The notes beneath the pieces were generated by a model that ran no database searches, was not told the DNA's origin, and saw nothing but the letters and a program-made list of their open reading frames with translations. Position numbers and translations under genes: made by a program. From the NCBI GenBank assembly GCA_018292915.2, contig JACVVK020000035.1, positions 1,966,001 through 2,030,000 of the forward strand: a stretch of DNA of 64,000 nucleotides. Direction: 5' to 3'. Positions within the stretch are counted from its first letter, which is position 1. Every line of letters begins with the position of its first letter. This stretch comes from Batillaria attramentaria. Its lineage: Eukaryota > Mollusca > Gastropoda > Batillariidae. Positions 27,281 through 40,014 of this stretch are shown one piece after another.

Positions 27281-27468
27281 GGGAGCCGGGGTGGCCGAAT
27301 GGTAGAGCGTTGGACTCTCAATGCTCGGGTCGTGAGTTCGAATGCCGCCGGCTGGGGCCAAATATTTGTGCTGGCCTTTTTTCTCGTTGTCCCGTCTTTG
27401 ATATCACCCTTATGTGGTGGAAAAGGACGTTAAACTCCCAAACTCACACACCCACACACACACACCCG
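27281..27468 (+). mobile_element. tRNA-derived SINE, family A, with target duplication
   Basis: Head gggagccggggtggccgaat, A box tggtagagcgttgg, B box gtgagttcgaatgcc, full body and the tail gtggtggaaaaggacgtt. It is flanked by a perfect 10-bp duplication, tacgtagaag (27271-27280 and 27469-27478), which proves insertion by target-primed copying. Confidence 0.85.
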
Positions 27469-28114
27469 TACGTAGAAGCGTACGCGTTCTGAGAAAACGA
27501 CGTTATTTGGTTGCGGACTGAACACCACTTGGACAGCGCTGATCGGTGGCTATATTTAGCGACGTTGTCGATCGGCGTGTAGTACAGGTATGGAAGCGTT
27601 AGGCCGTTATATTTCTGTGCTATTAGAAGCCGCAAAGTCACGAAAATTGTCGCAGTGGCCGAAAGAAACTTTTTTTTTTTAATCCTTTTTGCAAACAGCC
27701 TTATAAGCGCCGGGCAGTTTTTCCCCATCAGACCTCATTGCATAGAGACTTTAACCGATAGCAAAAGTCCTGTGGTTGGATGGATGGCTGGGTGAAGGAG
27801 TGAGTGAGTGTGTCAGTGAGAGGGGGTGAGTGTGAGTGTGTTTGTTAGTGAAGCTCAGTTAGTATAATTCTCACCCTTTGGGTTGTATCGGGCGAACTAT
27901 AGTACTATACCAACTTATCTACTATCATTTAGTAGAGTTCGCCTGCCTAGGGTTAGACTAGGGTTTGGTTTGGGTTAAGGCTGGGGTTACCTTGTGGTAA
28001 TGGTGCAATCGCTATGTTGTTCAGACGGTCGTAGTGCATTTACAGCAGGTGCAAATGTCATCGGGGGAAAGGGGGGGGGGGGCGAACAGTACCAACTACC
28101 AACGCACCGCACCG

Positions 28115-28232
28115 TTAGTGGGTGAATGTGTCAATGAGTGAGTGTGACATTGTGTAGGTGAGTGTGTCGGTGAGTGTGTCAATGAGTGAGTGTGTCTGTG
28201 AGTGTGACAGTGTGTCGGTGAGTGCCAGCGAG
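28115..28232 (+). repeat. GTGAGTGTGTC-type minisatellite
   Basis: Irregular repeats of gtgagtgtgtcggtgagtg; related shorter runs occur at 27798-27842. Confidence 0.7.
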
Positions 28233-28484
28233 TGAATGAGCGATCCGTTGGACTGATCAGCTGACTGCTTCTCGAGATAACCACAATTTAGAAACAGACT
28301 TTCGTTTCACATGCACGCTGACTAAACCGAAAGTAAATTCTCATCTGGTGACCTAAGTGAAAATATCACTTCTCGGTGACTGCGCCTGACTACATGCCTG
28401 GAGATATGCGTTGCAGCTGTCTCGGTCTGTATCACCGTGTGGTATAATAATAGAGATTAGCAATCAACATTTTAAAAAGAATGC

Positions 28485-28683
28485 TATAAATAAAGCCTTC
28501 CCAGAAGGCGTCAGCCTAACTGCGGCTGCGCGGAAGAAGACCGAAACTAGTTCTATCACAGTTTCTAGAACGCAGCGCATAAGCTCAAACAGTTTCAAGT
28601 CGTGCGGTCGCGTATTACGGCAAGCTGATCTTTGCAAATAACTTTGCGACCAAAACAGTCAATTTCCAGCTTCTACAAAGCAG
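28485..28683 (+). promoter_or_regulatory. ZAR unit I promoter and non-coding exon 1
   Basis: TATAAATA at 28485-28492 is followed by CCTTCCCAGAAGGCG. After about 190 bp comes a strong donor, aaagCAG|GTAAGT (exon end 28683). Unit IV has an alignable arrangement (ctaaaaataactccttcccagaatgcc, then a donor at 57411), which supports this as the first exon. Transcription start would be near 28515. No long coding frame runs through it. Confidence 0.5.
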
Positions 28684-29008
28684 GTAAGTAATCTTTTTTG
28701 TGTTTCCGCAGATATGCTTCAAGCAAACTGTTTAATGACACGGGCAGACAAACAGAAATGGCGTCTCCCGTTTATATCGTAACCGAGCAACAGATCTGTT
28801 CAAGAGTAGCAGTGGTCAGCGCATGGAGAAAGACGGTTTTAAATCATACAGTTTAGTGCATCGTTTTCCTTGCTTTATTTGGTCCTTTTTTGTCTTCATT
28901 AGTAATTGTTTAAACTGAATATCGAATCCAGTCCAATCCAGTGTCCACTTGTAGATCACAGAAGTATTTCATGAAGAAAGTGCATGCTCGTTTCGCTTAA
29001 ACACTCAA

Positions 29009-29042
<34 letters not shown>

Positions 29043-29681
29043 GAAGGAACGATTTGCTGTGATTAGTGTTGTCAGTCAATCTCAGTGGAAAAGATGAGTT
29101 TTTCTTGTATACATGTCACGGTGTGTTACTAAACTATGTGTATACTGAACTGGTTTATACTATGGCAACAGATTGTGTCGTAATGTGTTAAAAAAAAAAA
29201 AAAAAGTTCACCCAAACAAAATCGAAAGCATACCACGTTTGCCAGGTAACTGATTATGTTTCTGCGAATGACTTTCGGTTACACTGAACTGCACTGTCGT
29301 AACCCGTTTTGCTTTGTAAACAAACTGCATTCATGCATTCACCTAAACTGAGACCAGCCTTGTAAAGCCAGCTGTCTGCTATCAACACTCGTGACTGTGT
29401 TCAATCGAAACTATTGATTCCAGACGAGACAATCTGTACCGTGGTATTATCTTTATTGAATATTCAGTACACATGGCGAGACAATCGGCTGTACACATGG
29501 CGAGAGACAATCTGTATAATGATTTATTATTATTATTATTAGATAGTCAAGCTATGCATGCTGCGTTTGGCTCGTACGCATTATTATTCTGTGGTGATCA
29601 TTGCTGTATTGAAAACATTATACTAACAGTCTTGTCTGCTGTCAGTCAGCCTATTATAAGCGATTTGTTTGTTTGTTTTGC

Positions 29682-29852
<171 letters not shown>

Positions 29853-30095
29853 GTGGTTGTTTGTTTTTGATTGGTTGTATTGATCTGCTTGCTATGCTTT
29901 GTGTTGTGGTTTGTTCTTGTTTGTTTGTTTCTTCTTCTTTTTTTTTCTTTCTTTCTTTTTCTGTTTTAATCTGTTTTGACGAAGAGTATAATTATCTACA
30001 CCTGACTTGTTCGTGTTCGTGTATCACGCATTCTGTATCACTTAAATGATTGCATGTATTATACCTTTGACTAAAACTAGATCAACTGTTTGCAG

Positions 30096-30201
30096 ACCCA
30101 GCAATATGGACGGAGACAGGCGTTATGGCTACTTTCGCTGCACGGATTGTAACAAAGTGTGGGAGAGTTCCCATGTTTACTGCAGCAAGGGGACCGACAC
30201 T
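30096..30201 (+). CDS. zar1-like: ZAR unit I, exon A (ZAR1/ZAR1L-type zinc finger, first knuckle)
   Basis: First coding exon of a 99-aa protein completed by exon B at 31968. It lies between acceptor ctgtttgcag and donor ACT|GTAAGT, with the ATG at 30106 giving 32 codons and ending in phase 0. Residues RRYGYFRCTDC (C12, C15) and VYC (C26) match the start of the ZAR1 C-terminal domain (zf-3CxxC type). ZAR1 and ZAR1L are oocyte RNA-binding proteins whose cysteine-rich C-terminus binds 3' UTR control elements of maternal mRNAs. Here only that domain is encoded; the long N-terminus of vertebrate ZAR1 is absent or lies in exons not recognised. This unit has the most divergent A exon in the array (CTDCNKVW) and may be closest to the founder. 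Confidence 0.8.
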
Positions 30202-30965
30202 GTAAGTTACCTCGTGCTGGTCAGAATACCATGTCATGAGCCGTTTTCAGTCGCGCATTTCTTAATCTCGGGCGTGGATCTTGCCGAGATTCGCGTCAAA
30301 CATTACTGTGCAGATTCTTTGAAGGTGTTGTTTCGGGATGTTCCCCCTGACAGCATCTTTAGCTTCTTGAAAGAGTCAAATCTGTTCCGGCTATACAATT
30401 TAGACACCTCAGGTAATACGGACTATCCTCGACCTCTATATGTTCGATGTACAAAGAAGTGAAACGTATTTGTTATTTACACCGGATCGATTTTTTTGGC
30501 ATAGAAGCTGTCCTGGGAAAACTGTTATATCGCCATTTGCGGGTTTTTTAGGAACTATGAACACAAGACAGCTTACTTCAGGATAGCTAGTGATAAGAAC
30601 TTTACAAACATACTCTTTTGAATGACCTTGACCTATCTCACAAGTGAGCCAAGGAGGCTTTGCTCCTCTAGTTATATACATATTTACACCTTGTTTTATT
30701 GTCTTGCTTTTTATTTTAGTCTAGCGAAGAAGGACCTAGATTACAATACAATACAATACAATACAATACAATACATGTATCTTTATTGTCCATTTTACAT
30801 TACGTAAAACAGAAATTTCTCTTCTGCAGTACAGCCTCTGACAGTGCATGAAAATAATAAGGATTATAGTAAAAACATTCAAATAACTCTCTCTCTCTCT
30901 CTCCCCCCCCCCCCCCCCACACACACACACGAGATAAAAAACGTATATACCACCCACCCACCCGA

Positions 30966-31050
<85 letters not shown>

Positions 31051-31967
31051 GGCACCAACAATTAGCCACGGAATAGTCTTTGTTGCTTGCGCTAATTAAC
31101 TGCTGATCAGAAATTCTTTTGACACTATATACGTCCTTTCAGTTGCATCAGAAATAACTTGAATTGAATTGAAAATACTTTATTCATCTCTAAAAGGGAA
31201 ATTGATTTTGCCCAAAATACACGACAACACAGAAGAAACATGACTTTAAAAAAAAAAACCAAAGGAACAACAAGACATGGCAAGATATAAGAACTAATAC
31301 AAGCTTGGGACCACATCTCATCATTAGCTATGTGTGACAATTTCACCACTATTGGAGAGTGCACATCTGTGAACAGAAATCATATCCATAAAAAGTAACC
31401 ACAGATAACAACTCACCTGACAACAGCATATAATCTACAACGTTTTCATGTTTACAGGCCAAAGAATGCAACTGCACGAGGCTTCAAAATATCCATACAT
31501 TTCCTATTAGCCTCAGGCATCATAGTCACTCCTAAACATGCTTCAATCTAGAATTACCAAATCTAAAATTACCATGCACAGACCGTTCAGGGCCACGTAC
31601 CTGACGGGAGTTTATAAAAATTGAATGTCAACTCAGGCCTCACTGAAGTAATGCTAGTCTATGCTAGCCACTTCACCCAAATCTACTCACGACACCTTTG
31701 CCTTTCTTGTGTGCAAAAAGTCCGAGCTTCACTGGCAGCTTGCCTCCTCTTGCTACCCCCTGGGAAAAAAATCACGAAAATCATGTGGTTTTTTTTGTGT
31801 GTTTTTTTTTCCCCCCTTCTTTTTTGTGTTTTTTTTTTCCCCCGTGACAACAAAAATCACTACTAACCCACTCGAAAAACAGGATACTTCAAGCAAACAC
31901 TAAACTTGACCCCACCCTCAATCTGTGTCCTTGACCCCACACTCAATGTGTCTCCTTACGCTTACAG

Positions 31968-32171
31968 GCGCTGTATGAGCAGGACTGCAAGAGTTGCGGC
32001 ACCGCCTGCTTCCCGTATCGCGTGGAGCGCATCCGCTGCTCCGTGTGCGGGCTGGAGGAGTGTCGCTGCAGCAAGGAGGATCGGGACAAGAAGCGCCACA
32101 TCAACCCCAACAAACCGCACCGCAGTGAGCTGTGTCACAAGTGCCAAGCCGGTCTACCCTGCACGCATTAA
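31968..32171 (+). CDS. zar1-like: ZAR unit I, exon B (rest of zinc finger, stop)
   Basis: Acceptor cgcttacag|GCG, phase 0, 67 codons plus TAA. Cysteines continue the ZAR pattern (protein numbering): C39-x2-C42, C46, C56-x2-C59, C64-x-C66, then the signature NPNKPHRSELCHKC (C88, C91) and final C97. All ligand positions expected for the ZAR1 domain are present. AATAAA motifs near 32446 and 32525 could end the transcript. Confidence 0.85.
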   Translation, partial: ALYEQDCKSCGTACFPYRVERIRCSVCGLEECRCSKEDRDKKRHINPNKPHRSELCHKCQAGLPCTH

Positions 32172-32264
32172 CAACAGACCGCAACAGGGTCCCTAGTGGC
32201 CTGTCCTGTCGAGCCTTTGTCTGGGCGACCCTGGCCACCGCGCTAGACTAGATTGTCTGGCCGC

Positions 32265-32440
32265 TTAATAGTAATAATAATTAGAAATCGCATTTATGCA
32301 GCGCAATTCTTTAAAATATATCAACTCACTGCACGTTCACACATCACTCACACGCACATACAACACATGCTAAAACAACAGGCACCCCGGTTATCTGAAT
32401 CAGTGGAAGGCAAGTTGAAAGAGATCAGTTTTCAGCTCTG
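32265..32440 (+). repeat. Family E-like repeat fragment
   Basis: An AT-rich run followed by gcgcaattctttaaaata and tcaactcactgcacg, matching in order the gcgcatttctttaaataaaactcaatgcgcc block at 8630. Confidence 0.35.
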
Positions 32441-32920
32441 ATTTGAAATAAAACACTAATATAGGCACAAGCCACTTGTGCCGATTGTGTTTTGGTGTGT
32501 AGGAAACAATGCAAATTGCACAGTGAATAAAGACTTGTAAATGAAATATAACGGTCGCAATAAAAGCGGCATTGAGCATATTATACTTTATAACTGGAAG
32601 GATATAAAAGTGTGTTTGTTATTGTTCTTATTGCTGTTTATTAGTTTTATATCAAGACACACTCAACAAACGTAAACACGCTGAAATTTAAAATCATCTC
32701 AGCTGGGCACTCCGACATCTGTTTCCAGTCAAACGATACTCATTTCACCATCTGAGTGAGTTATGTGTTTGCGCTGTCTGGATTGCGGCAAACTTTCTGC
32801 TGTAACTTGACTGACCCTGAAAACAAATCCTGTCACATTACCTCCCCTTGACCTGCTTACATGATTTGCTACGCCAAGTTTCCCATGTGGGAAACTATGG
32901 ATTATTATTATTATTATTAT

Positions 32921-33090
32921 GGGGAGCCGGGATACCCAAATGGTAGAGCGTGGGACTCTCAATGCTCGGGTCGTGAGTTTGAATCCCGGCTGGGGCCAAA
33001 TATTTGTGCTGGCCTTTTTCTCGTTGCCCCGTCTTTGATATCACCCTTACGTGGTGGAAAAGGACGTTAAACTCCCAAACACCCACCCTC
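32921..33090 (+). mobile_element. tRNA-derived SINE, family A
   Basis: A near-complete copy: ggggagccggg, tggtagagcgtggg, gtcgtgagtttgaatccc, ggggccaaatatttgtgctg and the tail cgtggtggaaaaggacgtt. It lies in an ATTATT tract, so its target duplication is ambiguous. Confidence 0.8.
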
Positions 33091-33196
33091 CCACCCCATT
33101 ATTATTATTTCCCTTCGTGCTACACGTGGTGGAAGAGGACGTTAAAGTTCTAAACACCCACTTACCTACCCATCATGCTTAGTATTTCTAGCACTG

Positions 33197-33237
<41 letters not shown>

Positions 33238-33555
33238 AACCACTCAGTCTGTCTTTCTGTTTCGTCAGCTGAACTAATTTGCAAATCAGTACATGTGCAA
33301 AGCAATGTATAACTGGCAGGCGCCCAAGTCCAACCTAACTGCTTTATCTAACCGTATGGATACCAAATGTATCTTAATCGTGATTTCCCCAGGATGTTAC
33401 ACTATTTCTGGCCAAGGTACACCAAAGGACACTGTGATACACGTATGAACAATATCTTATTTAAAAATTTAAAAAAAAAATTGTGATTGTGTTGACGCTG
33501 CCTTGATTTACGCTAAAACTGACATTAAAGTAAATAAAGTAAATGATTCTCCTTT

Positions 33556-33556
<1 letters not shown>

Positions 33557-33644
<88 letters not shown>
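33557..33644 (+). repeat. (GT)n microsatellite
   Basis: An uninterrupted GT run of about 88 bp. Confidence 0.97.
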
Positions 33645-33646
<2 letters not shown>

Positions 33647-33904
33647 CACACTACTTGTATGACTGGCTATTTTTGGTCGTATGAAAGTCACATTTCCCTA
33701 CTATTGGTTTAAACAGTTACTATTCATTTTGAACAAATAGAAAATGCACTCACACAATTTCCACAAGGCCGAGCACAACAAGTTCAAAACTTATGAATGT
33801 GCTCATAAGTACAAAGAAATCATTTGCGGCGGAGGCGTCAGATACAGTATTACGTTAAGACAGAATTGTAAAGAAGTGATAGGAGGAAAGGGGATAGAGA
33901 GAAT

Positions 33905-34000
33905 GGCTAATAAGTACAGTATTACTATCAGAAGCCGCAAAGTCATCCAAACGGTGGCAGTGGCCAAAAGGAACATGTATTCATCTGGCAAACAGTCTTA
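33905..34000 (+). repeat. Dispersed repeat fragment (ttagaagccgcaaagtc family)
   Basis: The ordered blocks atcagaagccgcaaagtca, cagtggccaaaag and ttgcaaacag-like endings recur at 27610-27700 and 57880-57955. One frame here is open for 85 codons, but the other copies are not open in the same way, so it is not called a gene. Confidence 0.4.
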
Positions 34001-34294
34001 GAGTTTTCCGCCTCAGAACTCATTTGGTATTTGCTGTTTTGACTGACTGACTGACTGAGTGAAATGATAGGCCGACCAATGCACACATGCTATTTGCACC
34101 AAAAGTTGTGGCAAAAATTGCACAAGTAGTACGAACAAAATGTAACAAACAGAACGTCAGCTGAAGCTGCACTTACCACGAGAGTTGTAACATTCTGGAG
34201 CAGAGTGCTACGTGTACTTGTAACAGAAAAACTGTGACAGAAAAAGGTGTATGCACTCCAACCCCCACTCGCCATGCTCAGCCCCCCCCCCCCT

Positions 34295-34328
<34 letters not shown>

Positions 34329-34968
34329 CAAACAAAGAAACAAGCAAACAACAAACAGCAAAAACGAAACAGAAAACAACACTAACAAAACTGGAAGTGG
34401 AAACAGTTTGTACATGTTCTTAGAACAAAACGTTGTAGCAGAAAACGACACGTACAGATGAAACAGAAAAGTTGTAAGAAAGTAGGTAAGATGTATTCTT
34501 GGAACAGAAACTTTGGTACAGAAAGTACAGTGTGTACCAGTAACCAAACAGTACGAGATCTTTGTGACTGGCAAAAGAGAAAGTCAACACCAGGCCAAAG
34601 TGCACGCGCTGACTTCGTCGCTCGTCTTATCTCTGCCACTGTTAGTGTATTACTACGCGCAACTAGGTCGATCCGCAAATATCCGTGTGCTGCGTGTTTG
34701 AGCCAAACCTCTCCGCTGCACGACACACTGACACGAAACAACCGAATCACTTTGTCAACAGCTGATCACATTTCTGTGACCGCAAAGCAGTACCCTGGAA
34801 ACGCGAGCCAATTTCATAGCAGCTAAGATATCAGATCTATTTTTCCAAACACTAGGAAAAGGACACCGGGAGTTAAATGGCACTTGGCCAGTTTGCCCAA
34901 TTCAATTGTGACTGAGACTGGATGGTGGTGACGTCACAGTGGAAGTGAGCTGTGTGCGTCCGGGACTT

Positions 34969-34998
<30 letters not shown>

Positions 34999-35042
<44 letters not shown>

Positions 35043-35045
35043 GCG

Positions 35046-35113
<68 letters not shown>

Positions 35114-35116
35114 GCA

Positions 35117-35148
<32 letters not shown>

Positions 35149-35154
35149 CACACA
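34999..35154 (+). repeat. Compound (CA)n/(CACG)n microsatellite
   Basis: CT, CA and GCAC tracts in succession with a ccgcggc interruption at about 35041. Confidence 0.97.
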
Positions 35155-35339
35155 GAGTACCCATTCTGCCTTACTTACTTAGGCCCTTGGCTCCACGTGG
35201 AGCATAGGCCATCGACAACCCTTCGCCATCGCACTCTGTTCTGGGCTAGTCTTGCCACTCCAGTCCAGTTGGTCCCCTCCATTCTGCCTTAATTCTGCCT
35301 AACTATTTGCACCTCCACATAACCGGCGAACCGTAGAAG

Positions 35340-35366
35340 CAAAGACCGTATTATCTACGGTCTTTG
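35340..35366. other. Perfect 11-bp stem hairpin
   Basis: caaagaccgta and tacggtctttg are separated by a 5-nt loop (ttatc). No host gene or known RNA is evident. Confidence 0.6.
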
Positions 35367-35570
35367 GTAGAAGTCACTCCACTGAAGCAGTCATTCAAAT
35401 ATTCTGAAATTCAACACTCGCGTTCGTCATGTTCTTGTACAGATAGCAATATCCCAATCAAATCGATACAGCCTACACTCTGTATACATGTATGAAAATC
35501 AACACATGTGTAGCCGAGTGGTTTGGACCCTCTCGCCCACTACCCTAGGTTCTCCGGCCAGCTGTGTGCC

Positions 35571-36755
35571 GCCGGTGTGGTATAGTTAATGGACCCCCCA
35601 AGTAATGGACCCCCCGGTCCAATAACTTTAAAGTTAATGGACCCCCGGGGTCCAACAATTATAATCAGAGGGTATAATTATTGGACCCCCTCTATGGTTG
35701 TTAGACCCCCCTTTCACTTAAAAAGAATTCAATTACTTATAGCTCTATTCTCTTTTCTATCACTCGTACACGACAAATTATGGTTTAGGAGTAACCTTGG
35801 TACAGGTAAACTGAACTAGCTGAGGTACTGACGCAGACACATTGGATTTCTCAGTGAAGGAAAATATGCTATCAAATAAAAAGATAAATAACAAAGTATC
35901 TCTGTTTGCCGTGTGAGCGTATTCAGGCGTGTGTGTGTGTGTGTGACTGTGTGTTGGGGGGGGGGATGTCGGTGTCGGTGTTGCCGATGTGTGAACTGAA
36001 GTGCGCTAAACATATTTCTGCAATTAAAACTGATATTGTCAATATTGACGGCGATAGAATATGGACTGATGAGTCGGGATGGAAGGGGGTGGGGGGGTCA
36101 ATATGGGGATGGTGGGGGTGAGGGTGAGTATTTGGACGATGGGTAGGGATGGGGAGGATCTATCTGCTCGGAGGGTTGGGGGAGGGGGTATGTGGGTTAA
36201 TGGGTTGCTGTCTGTAGTGGATGTGTGAATTTTGACGTTCCGCGCGCGCGCGCGTGTGTGTGTGTGTGTGTGTGTGTGAGGGGGTCAATATGGATGGAGA
36301 GGGGTGGTGTGGTTGCGTCATACGTACGGAAAGCAGGGTCAATACCGACGTAGGTGAGAGGAGGGGGGGGGGTGTACATGGAGGAGTAAATAAAAAAGAT
36401 ATTGGTGTAATATCATTTCAATATTTCAGGCAGTTTATTTATTAATGTGAAATATGTGATTCCGACCTGTTTACGTCTTTTGTAAATCGCCATCCCTTGT
36501 AAACCACGTTTTGTTTTCTGTGTTTTTACCACGGTTTAAAGTTTTACAATAATTGTTTCTGCTGGCCTCTTAAAGATTTTCTTAGAAAATATTTACCATT
36601 GAGATTTTAATTATTTTGTTTTCTTTCAATACCAAGAATCATTTATTTTCGTAGACATGTTCATAATAACCAGTAATTAATGATGAAAATAACTGGATTG
36701 GAGCCTGAATTATACACGACTCATACCCCCCTCCCCCCCCCAAAAAAAAAAAATC

Positions 36756-36794
<39 letters not shown>

Positions 36795-36978
36795 GTGTTC
36801 AAACATCGCAGAGAGATCTATAAACAATCACGACATGGGTTAAAACACCTTAAGTAATGAGAAACACCTTTAAGTAACAGGGGGGTCCAACAACTATAGG
36901 AGGGGTCCAATAACTTTAAAGTTATTGGACCGGGGGGGTCCAAGTACTATGGGGGTCCAACAACTTTATGACACCGGC
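35571..36978. mobile_element. 1.4-kb non-autonomous element with long complex inverted ends
   Basis: The left end begins gccggtgtgg and the right end finishes acaccggc. Complementing the right end aligns it with the left over about 75 bp, block for block (agtta(a)tggaccccc, aagta.tggacccccc, ggtccaataactttaaagtt). Each end carries several copies of a GGGGGTCCAA motif in both directions. At the right end, 36905-36930 is a perfect 26-bp palindrome; its left counterpart at 35617-35642 has one mismatch. The interior is non-coding. Class is unknown: a foldback-like MITE fits best. No clear target duplication was found. Confidence 0.65.
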
Positions 36979-37675
36979 TTTGTTCGCCTGTAGGCTACCG
37001 CACGCGTGCAGCGTTGCGGATCCACGATAGCCACGTGTCAGTTAGTTGTGTTTGTTTATGTCCATTTAGTGCTAAATATCTCCGCAGTCACTTAACCTAA
37101 AGTTATCATGTAAACTATAGTAGTTTCGGAAGAGTTTGTACTTTTTAGTTATGTTTTGTTTTTAGCGCGGTTTTGTAGTTTAACGGGTGTATTTTGCCAT
37201 TTTCACCACTTTTCGAATGCGTGGTCCCAGCCTTTACGCTCTTAAATCGGCGATAGGAAATTCTTTGTACATTGATGATGTTCCAAACTTATGCCATCTT
37301 AAAGTACTTTTCACGCTCTTTTGAATGCAGTTTGTTTGAAGTTTGTAACTGTTGTATTACGCCCGCTATTGTTAGTTTTCTGTGTGCAAACAAACACAGA
37401 TTTCGCTGCTACCCGAGCATCTAGCCCTTGTTTCTGCTGCGAGCGGCCGTTGCTTTCTTTGTGGCTCGCGTGGGCGCATAAGTAGCCGCGAGCTACGCCT
37501 CACTGGACAGTCGCCAGCCAGCCCTGCCGCGAGTCACTGCACGGATTGTCGCTCCCCGCTCTGCCATTTGCTGTTGTTTTCCTGTTGCAATAAAACTCAT
37601 GTCATAGCGACCTCTGTGTTTGGTCTCCCTGCCTGCCTGAACTACTACTCAACACCATCACACATGAGTAATCCA

Positions 37676-37849
37676 ACACTTTAAAAATAGCTTTTCCTTG
37701 TCAAGGTCAGTCCAACCTGTGCTGTTAAAAGCCCAGCGGCTCACACTGCAACTGCGCATTTACAAACAGATTCACTGAGGCAAAGACTGCTACTGTACAA
37801 AGATTGTTGTCACAACCTACATTTTCACGGCCGTGTGATCATATCTCTG
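37676..37849 (+). promoter_or_regulatory. ZAR unit II promoter and non-coding exon 1
   Basis: Aligns with unit III (46929-47099) and unit IV (57236-57410): ccttgtcaaggtcag, aacctgtgctgtt, cactgagg, ttgtcacaacct, attttcac.gccgtg, and the same donor CTG|GTGAG at 37850. A TATA-like tttaaaaata starts the block. The CCCAGAATGCC motif of units III and IV is deleted here. No ATG was seen in the exon. Confidence 0.5.
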
Positions 37850-37891
37850 GTGAGTAGCCTAAGCATCAATAATTCTGCAGTTTAGAAACCA

Positions 37892-38185
37892 GGGCCCGCA
37901 TGTAAAAAATCTGGGTTAGGGAGTTTAGCCCCGGGTTAGAGTCTAACCTCAAACTAAACTAGCTCAAGGGTTAAATTTTCTGTTGTTTTTTTTTTCTGTT
38001 GTTGTTGTTTTGAATCAGGAAGCGGGTCCATTCCAGCAAGGTGCCTATGCCGTTATAGAAGGATTTTTGTCTTTCTTTCGTCGCTTCCTTTTTTATTTAA
38101 TTTTGTTTTGGGGTTTCTTTTGTCCTAGTCTGGGTAAGGCCCTTAGCCGTGGGTTAAATGAACCTCGAGTTTTCCATACGGACCC
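37892..38185. mobile_element. MITE, family M1 (copy b)
   Basis: Begins gggcccgcatgtaaaa and ends with the inverse (aacctcgagttttccatacg...). It shares the gcgggtccattccagcaagg and gtcctagtctgggt blocks, inverted, with copies a and c. It lies in the first intron of unit II. Confidence 0.6.
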
Positions 38186-38588
38186 AAAGAAACAAAAGTT
38201 TAAGCTTTTAACACATTTCTTACATGCACGAGTATCAAACGCCTTTGCCTCTTTTTCGGTTTTAGCCCTGTATGGCGAAAATCAGACAAGACGAACGGTT
38301 CCTTCCGCTGACGGCTCTTATTGCAGCAAACAAGAGTATAGTCAAATTGCAGCCAGATTTAAATCCATGCAGATATAAATTATTTGTGTTTTTTTGTTTT
38401 GTTTATTTATTGCGGTCACTGGTGCACAACCCCAAACCTCTTTGGTTGGAATTGAGTTATATATTGAAAACTATATTGGCCCGCAGAACTGATTCGCAGT
38501 TTGTGTGTATTTCTGGTGCACAATGCGTAAATTGGATTTATATGAAGTGTATCTCATGCAGATGTGGCTAAGAGGCAACGAAAAAATT

Positions 38589-38826
<238 letters not shown>

Positions 38827-39093
38827 GAAAGACAGAGATATCTGTGTGGTGTGTTGATGTATTTGTACATGCGTAAAATCGACATTGAGTCAGTCTACAC
38901 AAGTCTAGTCACATTCTACACACAATTCTACACATAACCCTACTGGGCTTTCAGTTGTCCGTAAATAACCTTGTCCCAACAATGCCCACAGTGCATTTCA
39001 TTCGGAGGTGTACTTTTCACCCAGGTGAAGACGAGCAGTTATAAAATTAGCGCCTTGAATCAGTCCACCCTTTTTATAAACGTGTCATGTCCC

Positions 39094-39276
39094 TGTTTAC
39101 TAGGTTTACTAGCATGTTTACAAGGTTTACCAGCATGTTTACAAGGTTTACCAGCATGTTTACAAGGTTTACTAGCATGTTTACAAGGTTTACCAGCATG
39201 TTTACAAGGTTTACTAGCATGTTTACAAGGTTTACTAGCATATTTACTAGGTTTACCAGCATGTTTACTAGGTTTC
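39094..39276 (+). repeat. Minisatellite of a 21-bp unit, about 9 copies
   Basis: The unit is gtttacaaggtttaccagca plus one base. A period of 21 (a multiple of three) leaves several frames open on both strands, so the open frames here are not evidence of coding. Confidence 0.9.
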
Positions 39277-39561
39277 ACAGAAGCCAACTTCTGTCTGGAA
39301 CAGTTTGGCCTGTACACTCAAAACAGTCCACCTTACTGAATAGTAGAGCTCTTAATGCGAGACTCTGCATAACGGCGAACATGAAATACTCCTACTCATC
39401 GGTTGACAGTGTTGCCAGACTAGCAGTGACCATACTGATTCGCGTCGTGTAAAGCATTCTGTCGGCTCAGTTCCAGCCTATGAGATGCTGTCACTGTGCA
39501 GGCGTCTGAGTGGTAGGATGCTAGACATTGACAAACAACCTCAGAGCGATATGTGACCTTT

Positions 39562-39950
39562 GGGGCAGTCGGTGGTGTAGTGGTGAAGACTTCGTCACCA
39601 ATGCGAGGGGTCCGGATCGAGCCCCAATCGGGACAAAGAATTTTTCCTTCTCGTATTTGGCACCGTTCATTCGGGCAGACAGTCGGGGGTTCTCTCTGGG
39701 TACTCCGGCTTCCTCCCCCTCTGTTTTGGAAATGTTCAGCCCCCCTCTACCCCCCCCCCCCCCAAAAAAAAAAAATCCAAAATAAATGCCATTCAGAATT
39801 CCGAAACATACATTGCTGAGCTGACCCTTCGTACCACGTGATTGTAATGTGTTCATGTCCAGTGTGTGAGAGAATGCGTGTGATTCATGTGAGCGTGCGT
39901 GTTGGGTTCAGTTCGCTGCGCTTTGAGCCAGTTCAAGACACTGGGTAAAG
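39562..39950 (+). mobile_element. tRNA-derived SINE, family C
   Basis: Head ggggcagtcggtggtgtagt, B-box-like ggatcgagccc, then a body shared with the minus-strand copy at 16066-16470, ending in gcgctttgagccag. It lies directly upstream of exon C of ZAR unit II. Confidence 0.65.
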
Positions 39951-40014
39951 CTCCTACACAACACACAGTTACTATCATTATTTAAATTCACTACTCACTC
40001 TGCATGCGTCACAG

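Noticed and set aside
33744..34001. 85-aa open frame (CGGGVRYSITLRQ..)
   Set aside because: Part of it belongs to a dispersed repeat found at 27610 and 57880, and no domain is recognised.
37382..37684. 100-aa open frame ahead of ZAR unit II
   Set aside because: Despite normal-looking composition it has no recognised domain and overlaps the region just before the predicted promoter; no further evidence of coding was seen.
39060..39452. Open frames on both strands with a LACLQG/TSMFTRF-type repeat
   Set aside because: They arise from a 21-bp minisatellite whose period is a multiple of three; all frames stay open without coding meaning.
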